A stretch of DNA of 64,000 bases from Lytechinus pictus (lineage: Eukaryota > Echinodermata > Echinoidea > Temnopleuroida > Toxopneustidae), in the NCBI RefSeq assembly GCF_037042905.1, contig NC_087249.1, positions 14,875,901-14,939,900 of the forward strand, given 5' to 3'. The first letter of the stretch is position 1; each line of letters opens with the position of its first letter. This document shows, piece after piece, positions 21,860 through 33,421 of the stretch. Under the pieces are notes generated by a model. It was not told the origin of the DNA. It did not search any database and saw only the letters and a program-made list of their open reading frames with translations. The position numbers were made by a program, and so were the translations under genes.

Positions 21860-23741
21860 CTGTCTGGGCGTACTCTCTTAGATCCTTTTCGAGTTTCATG
21901 AGTTTGTCTTGGGTGCTGTTCTTTGCTTTTCCACCAGCTGTAAGAGAACTCCCTCCTAATCTCCCTGCAGCCGCAATCACCAAAGGTACTGTTGTGACAA
22001 CGTACTCGACGAATGAAGAAACATGAGTGGTTCTGTCAATGAAGACAACAATGAGAGCGACGATGACAAGAAAGACTATTCCGATGATGATGTGCTTGAT
22101 AGTATTGAAGACATGACTGTACAAAGGTAGCCATTTTCGGATAATGTCACGGAGGAGACTGGACTCTATCGTGAATTGTAATTGCGGAGATCCGTCACCT
22201 GTCTGCTGAAAGATTTTGTTTTGCAAACTGTCATCCCGGTCCACTTTTGTGCCGACAGAGTGAATCTTGCTGAAGAGGTGTTGGTAGCTGTCAAAAAACT
22301 GAATTATGTTAGCAACAAAGAAAAATGCACCAAGGATGATATTGATCCAGACGGGGCTTCCATACCTAATATTTATGGCTATTCCAATTGAGGTTAAAAC
22401 AATGATTTCGACCAAGAGCATAGCTGTCGCTGAGAATCGGAAAAAACAGAAAATTACCACAGCAATGTAGTAAAGAACCCTCGTCTTCTTACTCTTCCAG
22501 TTGTATTGTTCCTCAATGAATTGTCCTTGAGTACCATTGTCACTAAGGCGGTACTTGTAAATAAAGTACAAGAAAACTACAGCTCCATCAATGTATAAGA
22601 TGTTGGCTAATCCAAAATCAAGACCCCATGCATTGGTTCGGGTGAACATCTCTCCACGCTGGAAACTTCTGTAAGCGTATTCATCAACTCGGGTGGCATA
22701 CCACAGGAAAGCTACAAAGTAAATGATGAATGGTACAGCATAAACCAAGGCCCAGTATGTCATGTTGAACATTTTGTGATGCCGTGTGTTATTTGAAGCA
22801 AGCATGAGCAACACAGGTGGGATAAGATTGATTCGTAAGATGTTTACTGACTCTCCAGAGCCTTCATCCTGGTAATTAAAATTTCTGGAGTAGATCCTCC
22901 ACAATTCCCAGATGAGGGCCAACAAGAGCAATATGTAAGTAATCCCAAAAGAAATAGTAACGATAGTACATCCAATTGTAAACGAAGGGTAAACTAAACA
23001 GTTGTCCTGATCACATGTCTCTATATTCATGATATTCCAACATTCGTAATAGCTGCTCGATTGCAGATCGAAGAGACTATAACCAGGAATCAACGTAGCC
23101 CCAAACAACGGTGAGCTTAAATACCTTTCTTTACATAAGACGTCATCCTTGACATCCTGTGAAGCACCACCTGTATTCTTCAACTGACGCCGAACTTGAC
23201 GCAGGACTTTGGACAATGTATATCCCAAGCAACCATCGGAATACGATTCGTTTAATGCTCCAGTGTTGTCGATTGTGACATTGACCCAGTGAAACCCGAA
23301 GCTCAGAGTGTTCAGAGACAAAGACTTGTTGTCGTAGGGGAAATGGAGTAAGGTTTTTCCCCTGCCACCAAGCCCCCAGTGCCAGACCGATGGGTTACTC
23401 TGCTCTGAGTTGTCTGGTAGGTTGTCATCGATAAAGACGAGATTGATTCGTACTAGGCTAACATAATCGTTGGTAACATTAAGTCTTGAGATGATTCCCT
23501 GCACCGTGCCATCAGAAATGTTTAGCTCTTTGGTGCACGGTAAGTCCATCTTTGTGTCATTTTGGATGAACAGCGAGTCGCTGTCCAACGAAAAACGGCG
23601 ATATATGGCAGAATCCTCAAGGTCCAGAGACGTCCCCTTGTGTTGCGTTAAGAGCAGTACCATAAGCAAGGAGAGAAGAAATAACAGAGGGATGCCTACC
23701 ATCAATTTCCTGTTGATGTTTAATTGCTTTTGGTGAGCCAT
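21860..23741 (-). CDS. Unknown multi-pass membrane protein, main coding exon
   Basis: Together with the exon at 20426-20700 this gives a protein of about 718 residues that I do not recognise. A signal-anchor-like segment spans residues 14-32. An extracellular-looking region (33-252) has at least six N-glycosylation sequons (N61, N74, N88, N138, N154, N164) and six Cys (69, 171, 203, 234, 243, 248). Hydrophobic segments follow at about 254-282, 327-348, 372-396, 421-459 (one long or two short), 465-484, 549-568 and 576-593. The frame is open past the splice donor to 21810, but the donor with matching phase favours splicing at 21860. A 3' splice site (TTTGTAG, exon edge 23759) lies just upstream of the ATG, so a 5' UTR exon is probable. 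The fold suggests a receptor, channel or transporter-like protein; function is unknown. Confidence 0.8.
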
Positions 23742-23914
23742 TCTGGGTATCTTTGCAATCTACAAATATAAAAAATGTCAATACTAAAATTAATTATGTT
23801 ACCGGGATTCCTTTAATAGGTACACTCATATCAATTTTTTTTCGAGAAAAGGTTATATTTCGTTTTCAACATCATGATTTTAGTCTAGGTGAATTGATTT
23901 TCTATTTCTTTTAA

Positions 23915-24497
23915 AGGGATGGTCCGGGCTGAAAATATTTATACCTTAATACATAAAGTAGAATTTACTGAGAAAAATGCCGAAAATTTCATCAAATCGG
24001 ATAACAAATAAAAAAGTTATAGAAAATTAAAGTTTAGCAATATTTTGTGAAAACAGTCGTCATGAATATTCATTAGATGGGCTGATGATGTCACATCCCC
24101 ACTTTCCGTTTTCTTATGTTGTTTATACATAAAATCATATTTTTTTCATTATTTCATACTTGTGTGAATAATATGTCTACCTTATAATAAAATAAGTTGC
24201 AGTAATAAATATCTAATGCACTAAATCAGTTGTCAATCCAATTTTTCTAGTTCTTGGAGGAAAAAAATTGAATAAACCTAATTTTATATGATAAAATACA
24301 AAAGAACAAGTGGGGATATGACATCATCAGCCCACCTAATGAATATTCATGACGACTGTTTTCACAGAATATTGCTAAATTTCAAAATTTAATAACTTTG
24401 TTATTTGTTATCCGATTTTGATTAAATTTTCGGCATTTTGCTCAGTGAATTCTACTCTATTTATTAAACTATAAATATTTCAGCCCGGACCATCCCT
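23915..24497. mobile_element. TTAA-flanked MITE with long inverted repeats (block A copy)
   Basis: The element starts AGGGATGGTCCGGGCTGAAA and ends with its complement, flanked by TTAA on both sides (23911-23914, 24498-24501). The inverted arms run for nearly 200 bp each. TTAA flanks fit a piggyBac-type target, although a TA target is not excluded. The copy in block B is at 58856-59436, so insertion came before duplication. Confidence 0.8.
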
Positions 24498-24599
24498 TTA
24501 AGATGATAATTCATGTTAATTTTTGGGTCATGTGGGCCTTCCCATACATTGCTCGCTCGTAGCCCGGCTCCACGTCACACCATAAGTATACACTAAATA

Positions 24600-25740
24600 C
24601 TAGTAAACCAAAGAACATGATATTTGGGTCCAAGCAGCGGCTCCATAATTTTAAAAATGTTAAGATTGTTAATGGTAAAAGGGAAAATGAGTGAGTATCC
24701 AGTAATAAGTATCTAGGTGTCATACTCGATGAAAAAATTTAATACGAGAGGCGCATAGATCACATCGCTGAAAAGATTTCAAGAAAAATTGGATTTCAAC
24801 GTCGATCTGCAAAGCTTTATATCCCGGATGACATTTTTACACTACTCTGTAATGCTTTGCTCATGCCTAATTTGATTATTGTGACGTAGCTTGGTCTAAT
24901 ATTTCACTCGGTTTCCTTGACAGACTTACTAAATTGCCAACAGAATGACAAGAATGATCTTAGGGGCCCATCCGCGAACTCATTTATTTTTCTGTCCTAT
25001 AATGGAGAGATCTCTTTTCCAGACGGCATTTTCACCGAAATGTGTGAAGTATTTAAATATGTTAACTGTATTGCTCCCTCATATTTAAGTGAACGATTCA
25101 TTAAACATAATTATGATAGACAAGATAAATGTCCACTGTCTCTCTTCAGGTAAACAGTGTACAATAATAGGGGCAAGAGGACGTTTCAATACATCGGGAC
25201 CGCCGACTGGAATAATCTTCGGATAGATCAACGCTAGACAATATTCCTCAACTCATTCCGTGCCTCAATTAACGAATGAAAATGGATAAGCCTTGCAATG
25301 CAAGATACACAACAATGAGTAGTTGATTTATATTCTAATTGGGCAACATTTACGTTACTCCAATTCTACTCATTACTCATTCCTCAACATATTCTCAAAT
25401 TATTTCTTAATCAATTGAACAATACTCTAATACCAGTCATCCTTCCGTTTCCTGTTAAATCGTATTTAGCGGTTTCCGATTGCCTTAACCTTTTTTATTT
25501 GTCTTAACTTTAAAGTAAAGCTATTTTTGCAATTCAATATGATCTTTTATATGGTTGTATTTTAATGCTTATCAATCTATTTTTAAAGAAATAATGTAAT
25601 ACCTGTATATGCCATTTTGATTGATATATTCTTTGTAAATATTGCAGAAGTTGATTTTTTATCCCAGGGCCCTCAAGGACAGTAGTTTATGTAACTGAGG
25701 CCTCCCTGATTAACTAAAACTGAAAATGATTAATGAATTG
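24600..25740 (+). pseudogene. Decayed LINE fragment (C-terminal reverse transcriptase and 3' end)
   Basis: Plus-strand translation shows a conserved block like KYLGVILDEK near 24707-24740, followed by typical C-terminal LINE sequence. Stops and frame changes interrupt it. The 3' end shows AATTGATAAATGAATT-like repeats near 25730. The same fragment is in block B (about 59540-60690), so it predates the duplication. Confidence 0.65.
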
Positions 25741-27024
25741 ATAAATGAATTAAAAATATTAATAAATATATGACATTTTGCCAAGGACGAGATGACACAG
25801 AAACAATTGTTTTTAGTGGCAGCGTGTCTCAAATAAAAGGTCCCTGCCATTTATCACTAGAAAATTATTAATTCAAGTTTGATATGAAATATAGGTTACA
25901 TATTTGGAAACCTCAATTTATTTACAGGTCTTCGCTAGTCCCGAGTTCAGTTCACAAACCCTGACACGCGATGGTATAGGTACATGTATATGTCATATGA
26001 ATTCAATGAATTCAGTTATCATAACAAAAATAATGAGGAGTCGATAAGACTGACCAGTACATGTATATATTTGGCGTCCTTAAGTTCAAAGCCCATTTTG
26101 GCACCCATTACTTATCAATTTGGCAACGCTCAAGTTTGATCAATATGACGCCCCTACACGTTTAAGATCAGTTCAGTTGACATTGCCCCCCCCCTATATT
26201 CCGCATTATAACGCATTTTCCTCCTAATGTCCCCCCTTGTCTTTCTCTCTACATTCTATAATCCCTATTCGCTTCTTTTTTCTCCCCCTTTTCCTTTCTT
26301 ATCTTTCCCCTATTTATCTCTCCATTCACTTTTTTTCGCCCCCCCCCCCTTTCGCACCAACCTTTTATTTCGCCTATCCGGTTAAAATTGCCTCGTTGTG
26401 GCCTCCCCTGGATACACGCATGATGCTCCCTCGCATTTCCGTAAATCACTGTGTCATCTATGCTGTTTGTGTTATTATCCAGGGTATTGCAGGGGAGAGA
26501 GTCAGCTTTCGATTAACCTTCCTGCGGCAAACCATATTCTAGACAACATCCGCCATCCAGCAAATATCCGGGAGAGTTTTTTTGTTTTTCAAGGGGGAGG
26601 AGGGAGGGGGTACTCGGGTTTGGAATGGGTTGGGGAGTGTGGCCCCAAACTGATACCATAGTTGAAGACCTATACAGTTATGCTAACGTTAACCGATTTA
26701 TTCAGTTATAATGGGGTGGTGGAAGTTCTTGGACGAACCTCGCTTTTATAAAACATACTAGTGCTGAATTTGGCATCCAACTCTATTCTACAGCCTAGAC
26801 AATAACATAAATAATTTTCCTGACCTGTATGAATGGTTTATATTAAAGGTACCCAATCTTTTACCAGAACTGGAGTACGTCCCATAATACATTGATGAAC
26901 GTGCTCTTATTGTAATTGCCGATCTACCCCCACGACATTCGTCTACCACATGTTTCATCTGATCCCACATGGGCTAATCCTAGTTCGTCTACAGCCACTT
27001 CGTCTATCCTGGTCTGACATTCAA

Positions 27025-27290
27025 TTCAATTCAATTAAATTCAAATAAACATTTATTTTCTTCCATTACGTTACATTTTTCATAAATATTAATTAAAAAA
27101 AAACTATTTGTTATTAAAAAATTAAATATGTACATATCGAGTTTAAAGAAGATAGCGTATACCCTAAAAGATGAGGCTTGTGGCGGGATACGCCTATAGA
27201 CAAAAATACAATACAATTCAGCCCAGATGTTACCTCGTTTGATTTCCATGATAACCATTTGGTATAATGTCCACATGATCTACTCCACCT
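27025..27290 (-). mobile_element. Truncated LINE 3' end with ATTGA-type tail
   Basis: AATTC/TTGAA repeats at 27025-27045 mark the 3' tail on the minus strand, like the tail of the CR1-type LINE at 14098. Only a few hundred bases of LINE remain. A copy is present in block B (about 61945-62215). Confidence 0.55.
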
Positions 27291-27900
27291 AGTCTATTAT
27301 GCTTTAATAGGTGAACTGTTTTAAGAACCATATTGTTAGTAGACGAAGTGGAAATTAGACCAACAGGGCGTTAGGCGAAATGAGAATTAGAATAAGTGGG
27401 TATTAGAGCAAGCGTAGATCGTATGACAATTAAAACCAACAATAGTGGAAAAATTAATATAAACCACATGTATCTTTAACCGACATGTGTTAGTTAACTT
27501 AGATTTAGAAACTGTATACATGTACGCCTACACATCTGCACATGGGAAATACTTATATCATACTACTATTATATCATGTAACAGAAGTAATCATGTAAAT
27601 AATGAAACTTACCACCAATTTACGCTGAACATTTAACTGGATGAAACGAATACCTTGTTACTGCGTTGGAGATGGGCAGGCAAATTGCGACCTATGAAAA
27701 TACGGCAGATTTTTAAAGACAGACAGATCTGAATCGATATACTTTCGATGTCAGGCCAATTGAAAGTCCAGTTGAAGCTATATACGCGTTTAAGTGTGTA
27801 GTTAATGGCCTCTATCAAAACCACATTCCCATGACTATACTTTCAGGAAGTTTATGACAAAGGTACATCCGTATCGGAAAACCGAGAGGCGGAACCAGGA

Positions 27901-29175
27901 CTTTAAAAAATGGTATTACATGCAGTCGAACCATGTCGAACCAACTGTTGGAATTTTGACTTATGAAAACTATTCAAGTTTCAATATCGCTGCAGTTCTC
28001 ATTGACAAAATAATTTTCTTTTACTTTTTTTTCTTCTTCTTCAATCTCCTTCTCCTTCATTTCTCATAACCTTCTTCTTCGTCCTCCTCTGTTTTGTGTG
28101 TGTGTGTTGGTGGAGGGGGGGGGGTGCTGTTAAACATATTGGACTAAATTTGGAAGCGGATATGGACCCTCCTAAACAAATTATGTCAGCACGAAGCGCA
28201 AGCTAAACATCTTTTATTTCCCATCTGAAAACGAGATATGTCTATGAAGTCCGGACCCACATTGTAACACTCTAAATTTCATAGATCTGAAATAAATAAA
28301 GACCGACTGGAGTCTGGGACCGATCGAATTCCAGAGTTCCAGCGTCCCATAGAAGCTGAGCACTAATCTAAGTCCTTCAAGGCCCCAAGCCCCCTCCCCA
28401 AAACACCAACATTTCAGTCCAAAACCCAGATAACGACAGGCACTTAGCCAACCCAGATCCACTACAAATCCATGGTAGTGTATGAATTTTGATGCACCAT
28501 CATGACCATACGTCGATCGAGCGATTACGTTTATTACTAATGGTCTTTATATATATATATATATCTAAAAGCATTTTTGCAGCTCAAAAGGCTGAATTAC
28601 AAATAATCGTACAAGGTAAGCGATTCTCATAGAACTGTAAAGAACAGTTTACGATGTACTTGTGATGTGTTTTGGGGGGCATTTTGGACTGGTTGACGGC
28701 TGGACACCCCTGGTCATCGTACAATGGCCGAGGCTCTCATGAGTCTCAGGTAACATCAGAAGGGTGATCGGACAAAGATAATTGGGAGTTTTGATCTTCC
28801 GATGTCCCTGGTACCGATCTTTCTATTCTTGACACATCGTTAAAGTATCGTCCAATTTCCTGCCGTGAATCGACCGGTGTCCCTAGCATTGGAGGTCAAG
28901 TCCTTGAGAGCAGGCATCGAACAGACATCGGTTGATTATCGATCAACGTCTAGGTGTCCGGACATTAGTCACTAACCGACCGATGTCTGACCGGTATGCA
29001 TCGACGTATGATCTATGTATGGCCTATTTGCTTTGACATCGGCCGGACAACAGCCGGTGATTACAGATGCATCAGGGGCCCTTGATAAACCGCGTTTTTG
29101 TACACTAAACAAGACACCACAACACAGGAAGATGCAAATAGGAAAAGTGAAATATATATATATATATATATATAT
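27901..29175. other. Unrecognised intergenic stretch with short repeats
   Basis: No gene is supported. The stretch contains a pyrimidine-rich tract (about 28020-28090), a short TA microsatellite (28549-28565) and, at 28795-29045, a cluster of degenerate CCGATGTC/GACATCGG motifs in both orientations. Confidence 0.45.
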
Positions 29176-29494
29176 TCAAAACCACATTCAAAACCACATT
29201 CAAAACCAGACATGCATCTCACAAAGCGTCATTTAAATAAAAGAGAAGAGGCACAGCACCGAGCTCAGTAAGCATATCTGGAAACTGAAAGATGAGGGCA
29301 CACCCCACAAGATAACCTGGATAATCGTACGCCATGCACAACCCTACTCTCCACTCACAAAACGCTGCAACCTCTGCCTATGGGAGAAATACTTCATCAT
29401 CACCGCAAACAGAAACAACAATTTGAACTCTCGAACTGAACTCATATCTACCTGTAGACATAAGAAAAAGTTCCTCCTTGCTGGATATGGATAG
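29176..29494 (+). pseudogene. Penelope-like GIY-YIG endonuclease fragment (1)
   Basis: The translated remains read [13 protein letters not shown], then after a stop and frame change (near 29238) [41 protein letters not shown] and CRHKKKFLL. This is the C-terminal half of a GIY-YIG-type endonuclease domain as found in Penelope-like retroelements; assignment is by motif memory. A three-fold 15-bp repeat (TTCAAAACCACA-like) sits at its start. A hammerhead ribozyme follows 183 bases downstream, and a TA tract ends the element. Confidence 0.7.
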
Positions 29495-29676
29495 CCCCAC
29501 CAGCCCCCCCCCCCCCCTCACATGTAACCATGTAGTAATGACCCCTAAGTACCCCGATGTAATAAACAATACACATGTACCCCTTCAGTAACCCCTTTCA
29601 TCTCTGTCAACCCAATGTTATACCCTAATGCACATGCTCTGTATACTTTATTCTGTCCCAAAATTGTGTTCTTCAT

Positions 29677-29731
29677 ACTAATCAGTCGCTGATGAGCCTT
29701 AGGGTGAAACAGTCTGTACGACTAGCTTAGT
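29677..29731 (+). ncRNA. Hammerhead ribozyme, type I, short helix III
   Basis: All core elements are present in order. Helix I pairs ACTAA (29677-29681) with TTAGT (29727-29731) and AGTCG (29684-29688) with CGACT (29719-29723), leaving an internal loop TC/AGC. The core CTGATGA lies at 29689-29695. Helix II is GCC/GGT (G.U, C-G, C-G) around 29696-29705. GAAA lies at 29706-29709. A two-pair helix III (AC/GT) carries a 5-nt loop, and the predicted cleavage site follows GTA (29718). A very short helix III and an internal loop in helix I are known for self-cleaving motifs of Penelope-like elements. Confidence 0.85.
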
Positions 29732-29751
29732 TAAGCAATCCAACCAATAAA

Positions 29752-29754
<3 letters not shown>

Positions 29755-29789
<35 letters not shown>

Positions 29790-29865
29790 AACGATATTAC
29801 ATTCTGAGAGTTCAAACAAAGTTTATTTCCAAGTCTTGGAAATAAACTTTGTTTACCTCTTTTTC

Positions 29866-29913
<48 letters not shown>

Positions 29914-29918
29914 ATATA
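29755..29918. repeat. TA/TG microsatellites around a perfect hairpin
   Basis: Two TA tracts (29755-29787 and 29868-29899, the second continuing into TG) enclose a hairpin with 20-bp perfect arms and a 1-nt centre (29814-29833, 29835-29854). One arm reads AAACAAAGTTTATTTCCAAG. Confidence 0.85.
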
Positions 29919-30650
29919 TAATGCCAAATTTCGAGGCCCTATTATATGTCACCCATGTGGAGGTGCTACCTAATGACGAGAACGTATCTCTGTGGATAAA
30001 AAAAAAATTAAAGAAGGACGGGGTGAGAAGTGTCACAAGGCAAACACAAGACTCATTATTTCTTTATAGTCACATGTGTAAAAAAGTAAGATGGGATAAA
30101 CTCACTTTAAAAAGAAATAAATAATGACAGAATTCATACTTTGCCATTAAAAGATCAGCAACCATCCTTCATTTTCTGTGAATATGGTGATATCTTCAAC
30201 GTTTTTCTCAATAAGTGGTCTGAAATCCAGAATACTCTAAAACTTAGCTGCAGCAAAGCTAATAACAGGTATTCTTGGGCAAATAAAAAGAGTTCCCATA
30301 AAACATTACAAGGATCAAACGATACATCTTCCCTGGACTTAACTGAAGCAGTAATAGTCCCGATTGATGTTCAAATGATAAAGTTAGCCTATCAGATGTG
30401 TATCGTTAATTTTGTATGAATATATCTATATGTATGACATCATGGTGGTGCGCGGTCACAAGTATTTAACAACATTGTTATCGTCGATCTTGGAAAAGAG
30501 ATCTTCGTGAAACGGTTAACGGACAAGACATGCAAGAGCTTTGGCAATTCTTTTATTTAAATATTGTAAAGAAATGGATAAAGAGAACAATGGTAGGCGT
30601 AGCTTAAATCAAGGTTCCCCAGAGCTATCTACCCTTTGGAAAAATTGATG
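29919..30650. other. Intergenic, nothing recognised
   Basis: Two moderate open frames on the plus strand (to 30124 and 30141-30419) match no family I know and have no splice or start context that would support them. Confidence 0.45.
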
Positions 30651-30653
30651 CCG

Positions 30654-30658
30654 AAAAA
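30654..30658 (-). terminator. Pol III terminator of the tRNA gene
   Basis: On the minus strand TTTTT follows the tRNA discriminator base without any gap, which is sufficient for RNA polymerase III termination. Confidence 0.75.
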
Positions 30659-30730
30659 TGTCTCTGCCGGGAATCGAACCCGGGCCCCCAGCTTTGAACG
30701 CCGATGCCTTAACCACTAGACCACAGAGAC
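30659..30730 (-). tRNA. tRNA with anticodon UCA (opal-decoding type)
   Basis: The 72-nt cloverleaf is complete. It has a seven-pair acceptor stem GTCTCTG/CAGAGAC, a D stem GTCT/AGGC, a T stem CCGGG/CCCGG with loop TTCGATT, and discriminator A. The anticodon stem TCGGC/GCTGG contains two G.U pairs. The loop GTTCAAA gives U33 and anticodon UCA, which would read UGA. It is not tRNA-Sec, which is much longer. The D and T arms resemble tRNA-Glu, so a mutated Glu-type gene or tRNA-derived copy is plausible. A and B box promoters are intact. Confidence 0.8.
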
Positions 30731-30749
30731 GGGTTAGTGGCTAGGGCGA

Positions 30750-31009
30750 CTGGTTATATATATATATATATATATAATAATCGTAGATTTAAGTAACACA
30801 ATTCGATAAATAAAGTTATCTCAGATGACATTTGTATTTAAAAGTAAAACGGAGGGTCTTAACGAAAAAAAAACAAAGCTTGTACAAAAGGCAATCCCCT
30901 AACTTAGTTTCATTACAAACTTACAACAAAAAAATATTGGGTCGTAATAATATATAGAAATATTGTTTAAAAAATTTGACTCAAAACTCTTACGCCTAGG
31001 TGCCCTTTA
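30750..31009. other. Short intergenic stretch with TA repeat
   Basis: It contains a TA microsatellite (30756-30775) and AT-rich DNA. No gene is seen. Confidence 0.5.
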
Positions 31010-31990
31010 TATTCATAAATCCTTATGTAGAATATTTAAACTGAGTCTTTCACTAAGGTCAGTCCCCGACGATTGGAAGAAAAACAGCTCCTATATATAA
31101 AGGAAAGGGTCTAAATTGGAGAAGACAAATTATCAGCCAATATCAGTTGTCTGTCATATTTAGAAATCAATTGAAAAAAATGTTAAGAACAGCTCATTAT
31201 CTTCTTAATTACGATCAGTTTGCTTTCTTACCAAATCACTCTACAGTTTCTTGTTTACATAGGGTAGCCGACGAGTGGGACGAAGCCTTTAACGAACATG
31301 AAGTTGTTGGAACTAATTATCAAGTCTTCATGCTTAAAATTAGATCCACGGATAAACTTATTCATTGATGATAAGCCAGTAGAAAAAGTAAAAAAATGTA
31401 AGATATCTTGGAGTCGAAATAGACGAAAACCTTGAATGAAATTCATATATTGCTCTATCATCCAAAAGTTAAGCTTATAAGATTTTTTTAACTCGGTAAA
31501 TTACGACATATCCTAAATAAAATCCTACTGAATATATTATACAAATTCAATATAGAACCTTGTTTCTACTATGCAATATCGGTTTGGGGAAATAAAATTT
31601 GTTCAAATGCACTCTAAAAACTTTTTAGACTTCAGAAACGAGCTGCTCGATATACGCTACCGTAAATCTCTATCTTATAAATCATATTGGGGAACATAAT
31701 GTTAAGGAGATTAAATGGACATCTATTGAACAAAGAAAGTAATATTTTTAGCAAACTTGATTACTATAAATGTGATCATGGACTGGCCCATCTCGTTTAT
31801 ATAATAATATTGAAATGGTTTGCGACAGACATGATGTTAGGACACGTACAGCAACTTTGATACTGTACACTAAATGGTGTTCCACCAAAATTGAATGCCA
31901 CAAGAAATATTTTATGTTTTCCCGCCGCACATGTCTGGAACAACTTACCAGATTCGCTTAAAAACGCAGTTTCCGTAAATTATTTCTAAT
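31010..31990 (+). pseudogene. Decayed CR1-like LINE reverse-transcriptase fragment
   Basis: Translated scraps include CRIFKLSLSLRSVPDDWKK and NYQPISVV (compare NYRPIS in active copies), then DDKPVEKVKK and further C-terminal segments, in changing frames with many stops. The catalytic ADD region is missing, so an internal deletion is likely. Orientation is plus. Confidence 0.6.
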
Positions 31991-32346
31991 TATCTTATTA
32001 AAATATGTATTTCTTATGATATTGCGTCAAATCTAAACTCACGTTGGGTGTCTGATACAATTTTCATGAGCATATATGAATGCATTTGTATGTTCGTCTT
32101 TCCTTTTCATGTTATTACGTATGATCCTATAGACCCTTCTGTTGATTCCGGAAAGTATTTGTAACCCAACGCTCTTGTGTATTATAACCTTTACTTCAAG
32201 TTATCATTTTAATATACAATTCCCTCATTCCTGTATAACATTTATATTACGTTTCTGTTGCTTGTAATAATTCGAACTCTTTGATATTTTATAGTTTTAG
32301 ATGTCTTTGCTGGTATGGGTTTTGTGTATACTGCGAGTAAGGTAAG

Positions 32347-32640
32347 GTGTCATCGTCATCTGGTAAAGTGACCCACCCTAGACCAATTATAGTCAAATTC
32401 GCAACATATCGTGTTCGTCAGGCTGTACTACATGCGCGTCGAAAGCTGAAAAACTCAGGGATTTCGATCTCAGAGGACCTTACGGTAGCAAATTATACCA
32501 TCCTGAAGACTGCAAGAGAATCAGCAAAAGTCTCAGCAGCGTGGTCCACCGACGGGCGCATTTTTGTTGCTCTTCTTTCAAGCAATGGGTCAACCGTCAA
32601 GAAACTTGTAAGATCTGTAGAAGAAGCTAAAAATTTATGA
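32347..32640 (+). pseudogene. LINE ORF1 C-terminal fragment
   Basis: The open stretch codes for RPIIVKFATYRVRQAVLHAR, ISEDLT and AAWSTDGRIFVALL, which match the C-terminal domain of the ORF1 protein at 18140-19087. The N-terminal coiled coil is missing. The following LINE ORF2 start at about 32800 lies in the correct order on the same strand, so both belong to one decayed element. Confidence 0.75.
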
Positions 32641-32764
32641 TGATGATGATTGTGAAGGAGTGAATCATTTAGTGACTTGCCAGACCTAATTTCCTGGGAG
32701 ATACGCATCATTTACAGGGATATTTTTAGACACTTTTATTATTACTGTGTGTTAAGTTGTTAAA

Positions 32765-33421
32765 GTGTTGAATTCTTTTACTTCATTTTACTTCATCATT
32801 TTAGTTGGGATTGTGTGTGTGATGGGTAAGAAGTTTCCTTGTGGAATATGTGAGAACTCTGTTAAAGTCAACCAAAAGGGATTACAATGTACTACTTGTC
32901 GGAAATGGATTCATTTGTCATGTACTAGTGTAACTTCAAATTTATATACTAGTAGTTCAGTGCAATTTGTTGATTGGGAATGCTCCAGATGTGTCCTGCA
33001 ACGGTTACCATTCTACGATATATCAATGTCATCCACTGATTCTGAAGATTTATGTGAAAATTTAAATGAAAGGGTAAATATGACCAATGATTTGAAATAT
33101 AATCAATTGTTAAATACTAAGGGCATGAGATGTATTCAGTTGAATGTCGTCAGCCTACTCAAACACTTGGACGAAGTCAAATCAGTACTGTACAGTAACA
33201 ACATTGATATCTGTGCCTTGAATGAAACAAGACTAGATGATAGCATTAGCAGTCATGAAATTAATATACCTAATTATACTGTGATACGCAGAGACAGGAA
33301 TAGGAATGGAGGTGGTGTTGCTACATACATTTGCAATAATATTGATCATCAGCAACTGTTTCACAACTCCATGGAAAATCAACAAGGTTGCAGTTCCTCC
33401 CTAAAATTTAAATTTGAATGA
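32765..33421 (+). pseudogene. LINE ORF2 N-terminal fragment (PHD finger and endonuclease)
   Basis: This begins near 32822 with a Cys-rich PHD-like finger (CGICENSVKVNQKGLQCTTC and following CxxC). The N-terminal part of an APE-type endonuclease follows, with QLNVVSLLKHLDEVK, CALNETRL and RNGGGVATYI. It stops at 33421. The usual GDFN and SDH parts are missing downstream, where 33422-34130 is unrecognised AT-rich sequence, so the element is internally deleted or interrupted. Confidence 0.75.

Larger units (their letters stand above)
19655..27900. repeat. Duplicated block A (intact gene copy)
   Basis: This block matches about 54440-62815 (block B) almost base for base over some 8.2 kb in the same orientation. 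Its left part also matches the older, decayed block C (42297-46893). It contains the complete membrane-protein gene, a TTAA-flanked MITE, a LINE reverse-transcriptase scrap and a LINE 3' end. The match with block B ends near 27900/62815, where a MITE-like sequence begins in B. From 25750 to 27020 and 27300 to 27900 no gene is supported, although both stretches are conserved in block B. Confidence 0.9.

Noticed and set aside
21715-22026. A 103-residue plus-strand frame, also conserved at 56358-56669
   Set aside because: Its conservation is explained by the duplication of the membrane-protein gene on the opposite strand.
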